Below, in pieces: positions 61,380-64,000 of a stretch of 64,000 bases of DNA (the first letter of the stretch is position 1; every line of letters begins with the position of its first letter). The stretch covers positions 186,001 to 250,000 of the forward strand of contig NZ_FOLP01000009.1 in the NCBI RefSeq assembly GCF_900112425.1, written 5' to 3'. Under the pieces are notes generated by a model. That model searched no databases. It had not been told where the DNA came from and saw only the letters and a program-made list of their open reading frames with translations. The position numbers and the translations under genes are program-made. This DNA comes from Variovorax sp. OK212 (lineage in GTDB: Bacteria > Pseudomonadota > Gammaproteobacteria > Burkholderiales > Burkholderiaceae_C).

Positions 61380-63197
61380 TTGAGCGATACCTTCGCGGCC
61401 TCGCCCGCCAGGCTGCGGGGCACGGCGCTGGGCGCCATCTTTGCCTCGGTCGCGCTGCGCCGGGGCATCGCGGTGGCTTGCACGGCGCTGCTGGTGCTCG
61501 AAAAGCTCGTCGCCGTGCTGCTGCCGTTGATCTTCGTGAAGCTGCTGGCGCAAGGAACGCAGGGCGCGCAGGGTGAGCTCGCCCCGTCGATGCTGCTGCT
61601 CGCGCTGTTCTGCGCCGCCGGCGTGGCGGTGGTCTGCCTGAGCGAGTACCGCGAGGTCCGCTTCCTGTCGATCCTGCAGAACGCCCAGAAGGCGCTGGTG
61701 CAGCAGGCGCTTGCCGCCTTCCACCGCAAGCCGCAGGCCTTCTTCGCGGCGCATGCCTCGCCGGAGCTCACCCGCGCGGTCAACCGCGCGGCCTGGAGCG
61801 TGGACGCGATCTTTTCGATCGGCTTCTTCAACATCCTGCCGACCGTGCTGCAGGTGCTGTTCGCCTGCGGCGTGCTGTGGGTGCACCTGTCGGCGCTGCA
61901 CGCCGCGCTGCTGCTGCTGATGGTGGGCCTGCTGGTCAGCATGACCTACCGGTCGGTGAACACCCAGCAGGCCCTCTACCGCGAGCGCATCCGCGAAGAC
62001 AACAGGATCAACGCCGTGCTGGCCGACAGCCTGGTCAACGCCGAGACCGTCAGGGCCTTCGGCGGCATCGGCTTCGAGCTGGAGCGACTGTCGGCGCGCC
62101 AGGCGCGGCTCGACGTGGCCTGGCGGCGCCAGCAGACCCAGCTGAGCGCCGGCAAGTGCGCGCAGGCCTCGCTGATCCAGCTGAGCCAGTTCGTGCTGCT
62201 GGGCGCGACGGTGCTGGCCTCGACCGGCACGGGCATCGGCACCGCCGAACTCGGCGTCGGCCTCGTGATGGTCAGCATGTACGTCGCGCAGGTGTTCGGT
62301 CCGCTGGAGTCGGTCGGGCTGCTGTACAGCAGCTTCACCCATGCCTTCATCGACCTGCGCGAGCTCGACGCGCTGACGCGCGACGCGCCGCCGGCGCCCG
62401 AGGCCAAGGCTGCCGCCGACGCGCCAGAAGCGCCAGAGGCGCCTGCCCCCGCGCCGCTGCAGGCCCAGTGCGTCTCGGTCGCCGTCGACGGCAAGACCCT
62501 GCTGGACGCGGTGAGCCTGCGGTTGCCGGCCCGGGGCAAGATCGCGCTGGTGGGGCCCACCGGCTCCGGCAAGACCACCCTGGCGCGGGCGTTGACCGGC
62601 ATGGGCCCGCTCAGCGCGGGCCGGCTGCTGCTGAACGACGTGCCCGCCACGCCCGAAACGATGCTGCGCCACGCGCTCTACGTGTCGCAGACCACCGGCC
62701 TGTTCGACGACACGCTCGAATACAACATCGGCTACGGCAATCGCGAAGTGCAGGCCGCCCAGCTCGGCGCGGCCGTCGAGCGGGCGCAGCTTGCCTCCAT
62801 GCTGAAGGAGCGCGAGGCGGGGCTGGCGTCGCCGTGTGGCGAACTGGGCGCGCGGCTGTCGGGCGGGGAGCGCCAGCGCATCGCCGTGGCGCGCGCGTTG
62901 CTCAACGCACGGCCGGTGATGGTGTTCGACGAGATCACCGCACAGCTCGACGCCGTCACCGAGACGGCCATCTTCGCGGCGCTCGACCGGCTCGCGCAGG
63001 ACGCGCTGGTGGTGCACGTCACCCACCATCTCGAGATGGTCGCGGACGCCGAGCGCATCTTCTGCTTTGCCGGCGGGCGCCTGGCCGAGCAAGGCACGCA
63101 CGACGAACTCATGCGCAACCGCGGCGGCTACGCCGCGCTGTGGGACGCGCGCATGCAGGCGCTGGGCGTGCGGCCCCTGCTCGGCAAGGCGGCCTGA
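61380..63197 (+). CDS. ABC exporter, fused membrane and ATPase domains (lanthipeptide LanT-like, no peptidase domain)
   Basis: A 605-residue half-transporter with six membrane helices (about 15-330) and a nucleotide-binding domain (about 355-600): Walker A GPTGSGKTT, signature LSGGERQR, Walker B VMVFDEIT and switch HVTHH. There is no N-terminal C39 cysteine-peptidase domain, so it cannot remove the leader. TTG 61380 is preferred because GGGAG precedes it; GTG 61365 lies directly on the terminator U-tract without a ribosome binding site. It ends one base before the LanM gene and is its likely partner for export of the modified peptide. Confidence 0.87.
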   Translation: MSDTFAASPARLRGTALGAIFASVALRRGIAVACTALLVLEKLVAVLLPLIFVKLLAQGTQGAQGELAPSMLLLALFCAAGVAVVCLSEYREVRFLSILQNAQKALVQQALAAFHRKPQAFFAAHASPELTRAVNRAAWSVDAIFSIGFFNILPTVLQVLFACGVLWVHLSALHAALLLLMVGLLVSMTYRSVNTQQALYRERIREDNRINAVLADSLVNAETVRAFGGIGFELERLSARQARLDVAWRRQQTQLSAGKCAQASLIQLSQFVLLGATVLASTGTGIGTAELGVGLVMVSMYVAQVFGPLESVGLLYSSFTHAFIDLRELDALTRDAPPAPEAKAAADAPEAPEAPAPAPLQAQCVSVAVDGKTLLDAVSLRLPARGKIALVGPTGSGKTTLARALTGMGPLSAGRLLLNDVPATPETMLRHALYVSQTTGLFDDTLEYNIGYGNREVQAAQLGAAVERAQLASMLKEREAGLASPCGELGARLSGGERQRIAVARALLNARPVMVFDEITAQLDAVTETAIFAALDRLAQDALVVHVTHHLEMVADAERIFCFAGGRLAEQGTHDELMRNRGGYAALWDARMQALGVRPLLGKAA

Positions 63198-63198
63198 G

Positions 63199-64000
63199 AT
63201 GGACGCGCAACGGTTTCTCGAACTGTTCGCGCCGCGTGCCGCCACGCTGGACGAGCACCTCGGCGCGCCCTGGCTCGCGGCCCACGACGGCACGGGCGCG
63301 CAGGCCGTGGCCGAGCGCCGCATCGCCCGCTGGCAGCAGGCCTGCAACCGCTTCGAGCCCGAGGGCTTCGCCAAGCGCGTGAACTGGAAGTTTCCCTCGG
63401 GCGCACCCGCGCTCGCGCAGCGGCTGGGGCCCAAGACACTGGTGTCGCCGCAAGGCGTGCCGGCGTGGATGGCGCAGGCCTGGCACTTCGTGTCGGAACT
63501 CTGCGCGCAGCCGCCGCGCGATGCGGAGGTGGCGCGCGAGCCGCTGCCGTTCGAAGACCTGTTCACCGGCTTCGCCGCGCGCGAGTCGCACCGGCTGCGC
63601 GAAACGCTCAGCGCCGCGCAGGCCGGCTGCTTTGCCGACGGGTGCTTCCGCGCACTCGAGCGTCAGCTGGTCGCCGACCTGGCGGAGGTCTTCGGCTACG
63701 CGCTGGAGCACGAGTTCTCGCTGTTCCGAGTGAACCATCCGCAGCGCGAGGCCACGGGCGCGCCCGAGCGGCTGTACCGCGAGTTCATCGCGCGGCTGCG
63801 CGCGGGCGAGCTCTTTGCCTTCGCCATCAAGTACGCGGCATTGACCCGGCTCGCCTGCCAGGCGCGCGGCCAGTGGCGCGACCATGCCGCCAAGCTGTTG
63901 ACGCGCTTCGCGCAGGACCGCGAGGCACTGGCCGGCTGGCTGGGCGTGGCGCCGCAGGGGTTGCGCGTGGAGGCGCTGCACTGCGCCCTGTCGGACCGCC
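63199..64000 (+). CDS. LanM class II lanthipeptide synthetase, N-terminal part (runs off the window)
   Basis: 267 codons are visible. The sequence fits the N-terminal dehydratase region (DUF4135) of LanM enzymes: AERRIARWQQACNRFEPEGF, then PSGAPALAQRLGP, GVPAWMAQAWHFVSE, REPLPFEDLFTGFAARESHR and FRALERQLVADLAEVFGYAL. LanM enzymes dehydrate Ser/Thr by phosphorylation and elimination and then add Cys thiols with a C-terminal zinc cyclase domain, which is outside the window. The start ATG 63199 is one base after the exporter stop. The identification rests on the pattern of the dehydratase region and on the neighbouring precursor and exporter. Confidence 0.82.
   Translation, partial: MDAQRFLELFAPRAATLDEHLGAPWLAAHDGTGAQAVAERRIARWQQACNRFEPEGFAKRVNWKFPSGAPALAQRLGPKTLVSPQGVPAWMAQAWHFVSELCAQPPRDAEVAREPLPFEDLFTGFAARESHRLRETLSAAQAGCFADGCFRALERQLVADLAEVFGYALEHEFSLFRVNHPQREATGAPERLYREFIARLRAGELFAFAIKYAALTRLACQARGQWRDHAAKLLTRFAQDREALAGWLGVAPQGLRVEALHCALSDR

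Overview
The window looks like chromosomal DNA of a high-GC betaproteobacterium, most probably a Comamonadaceae member close to Variovorax. That placement is an inference from the GC-rich coding, the two orphan Bug-family solute-binding proteins, the many LysR genes each facing an oxidoreductase, catabolic or efflux set, and the overall gene style; there is no rRNA or marker gene here to prove it. No tRNA, rRNA, CRISPR array or complete insertion sequence was recognised.

Layout. 1-12.5 kb: the end of a diguanylate cyclase coupled to a REC-DUF3369-GGDEF-EAL protein, an Rnk-like factor, two tandem-domain universal stress proteins, an AraC regulator, a tatD gene cut by an in-frame amber codon with a candidate small RNA upstream, a glycine-zipper/four-helix protein, an orphan OmpR-type regulator that has lost the conserved receiver lysine, a BLUF photoreceptor and a HEAT-repeat protein. 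12.5-20 kb: a sugar-acid or hydroxy-acid operon (UxaA-type dehydratase, HpaI-type aldolase, aldehyde dehydrogenase, FAD-dependent 2-hydroxyacid dehydrogenase, Bug protein) with a divergent LysR gene and a perfect operator-like inverted repeat.

20-34 kb: a self-contained sense-import-degrade system. FecI and FecR are followed by a minus-strand run of nine genes: a TonB-dependent receptor with an N-terminal signalling domain, an MFS permease, a beta-lactamase-fold serine hydrolase, an MlrC metallopeptidase fused to an alpha/beta-hydrolase, a D-threonine aldolase-like PLP enzyme, ExbB, two ExbD and TonB. A stand-alone copy of the receptor signalling domain is divergent from fecI. Three copies of one ECF promoter, TTACCGGAA-N13-TCGTCTCA, sit before the receptor, fecI and the stand-alone domain gene, so the regulon can be read directly from the DNA.

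34-55 kb: ordinary accessory metabolism, comprising an enoyl-CoA hydratase/Bug/CoA-transferase operon, YihY, two glutathione transferases, an old-yellow-enzyme homologue, an RND efflux operon, a quinone reductase and an SDR, several with divergent LysR genes and operator-like repeats, plus remnants of a lactonase and a flavin monooxygenase gene and a TetR/NTF2/TfoX operon.

55-64 kb: an eight-gene minus-strand operon of mostly uncharacterised secreted, OmpA-like, RCC1 and membrane proteins, divergent from a class II lanthipeptide locus: a 56-residue precursor with two S-X4-C motifs, an intrinsic terminator, a peptidase-less ABC exporter and the N-terminal part of a LanM synthetase that runs off the window end.
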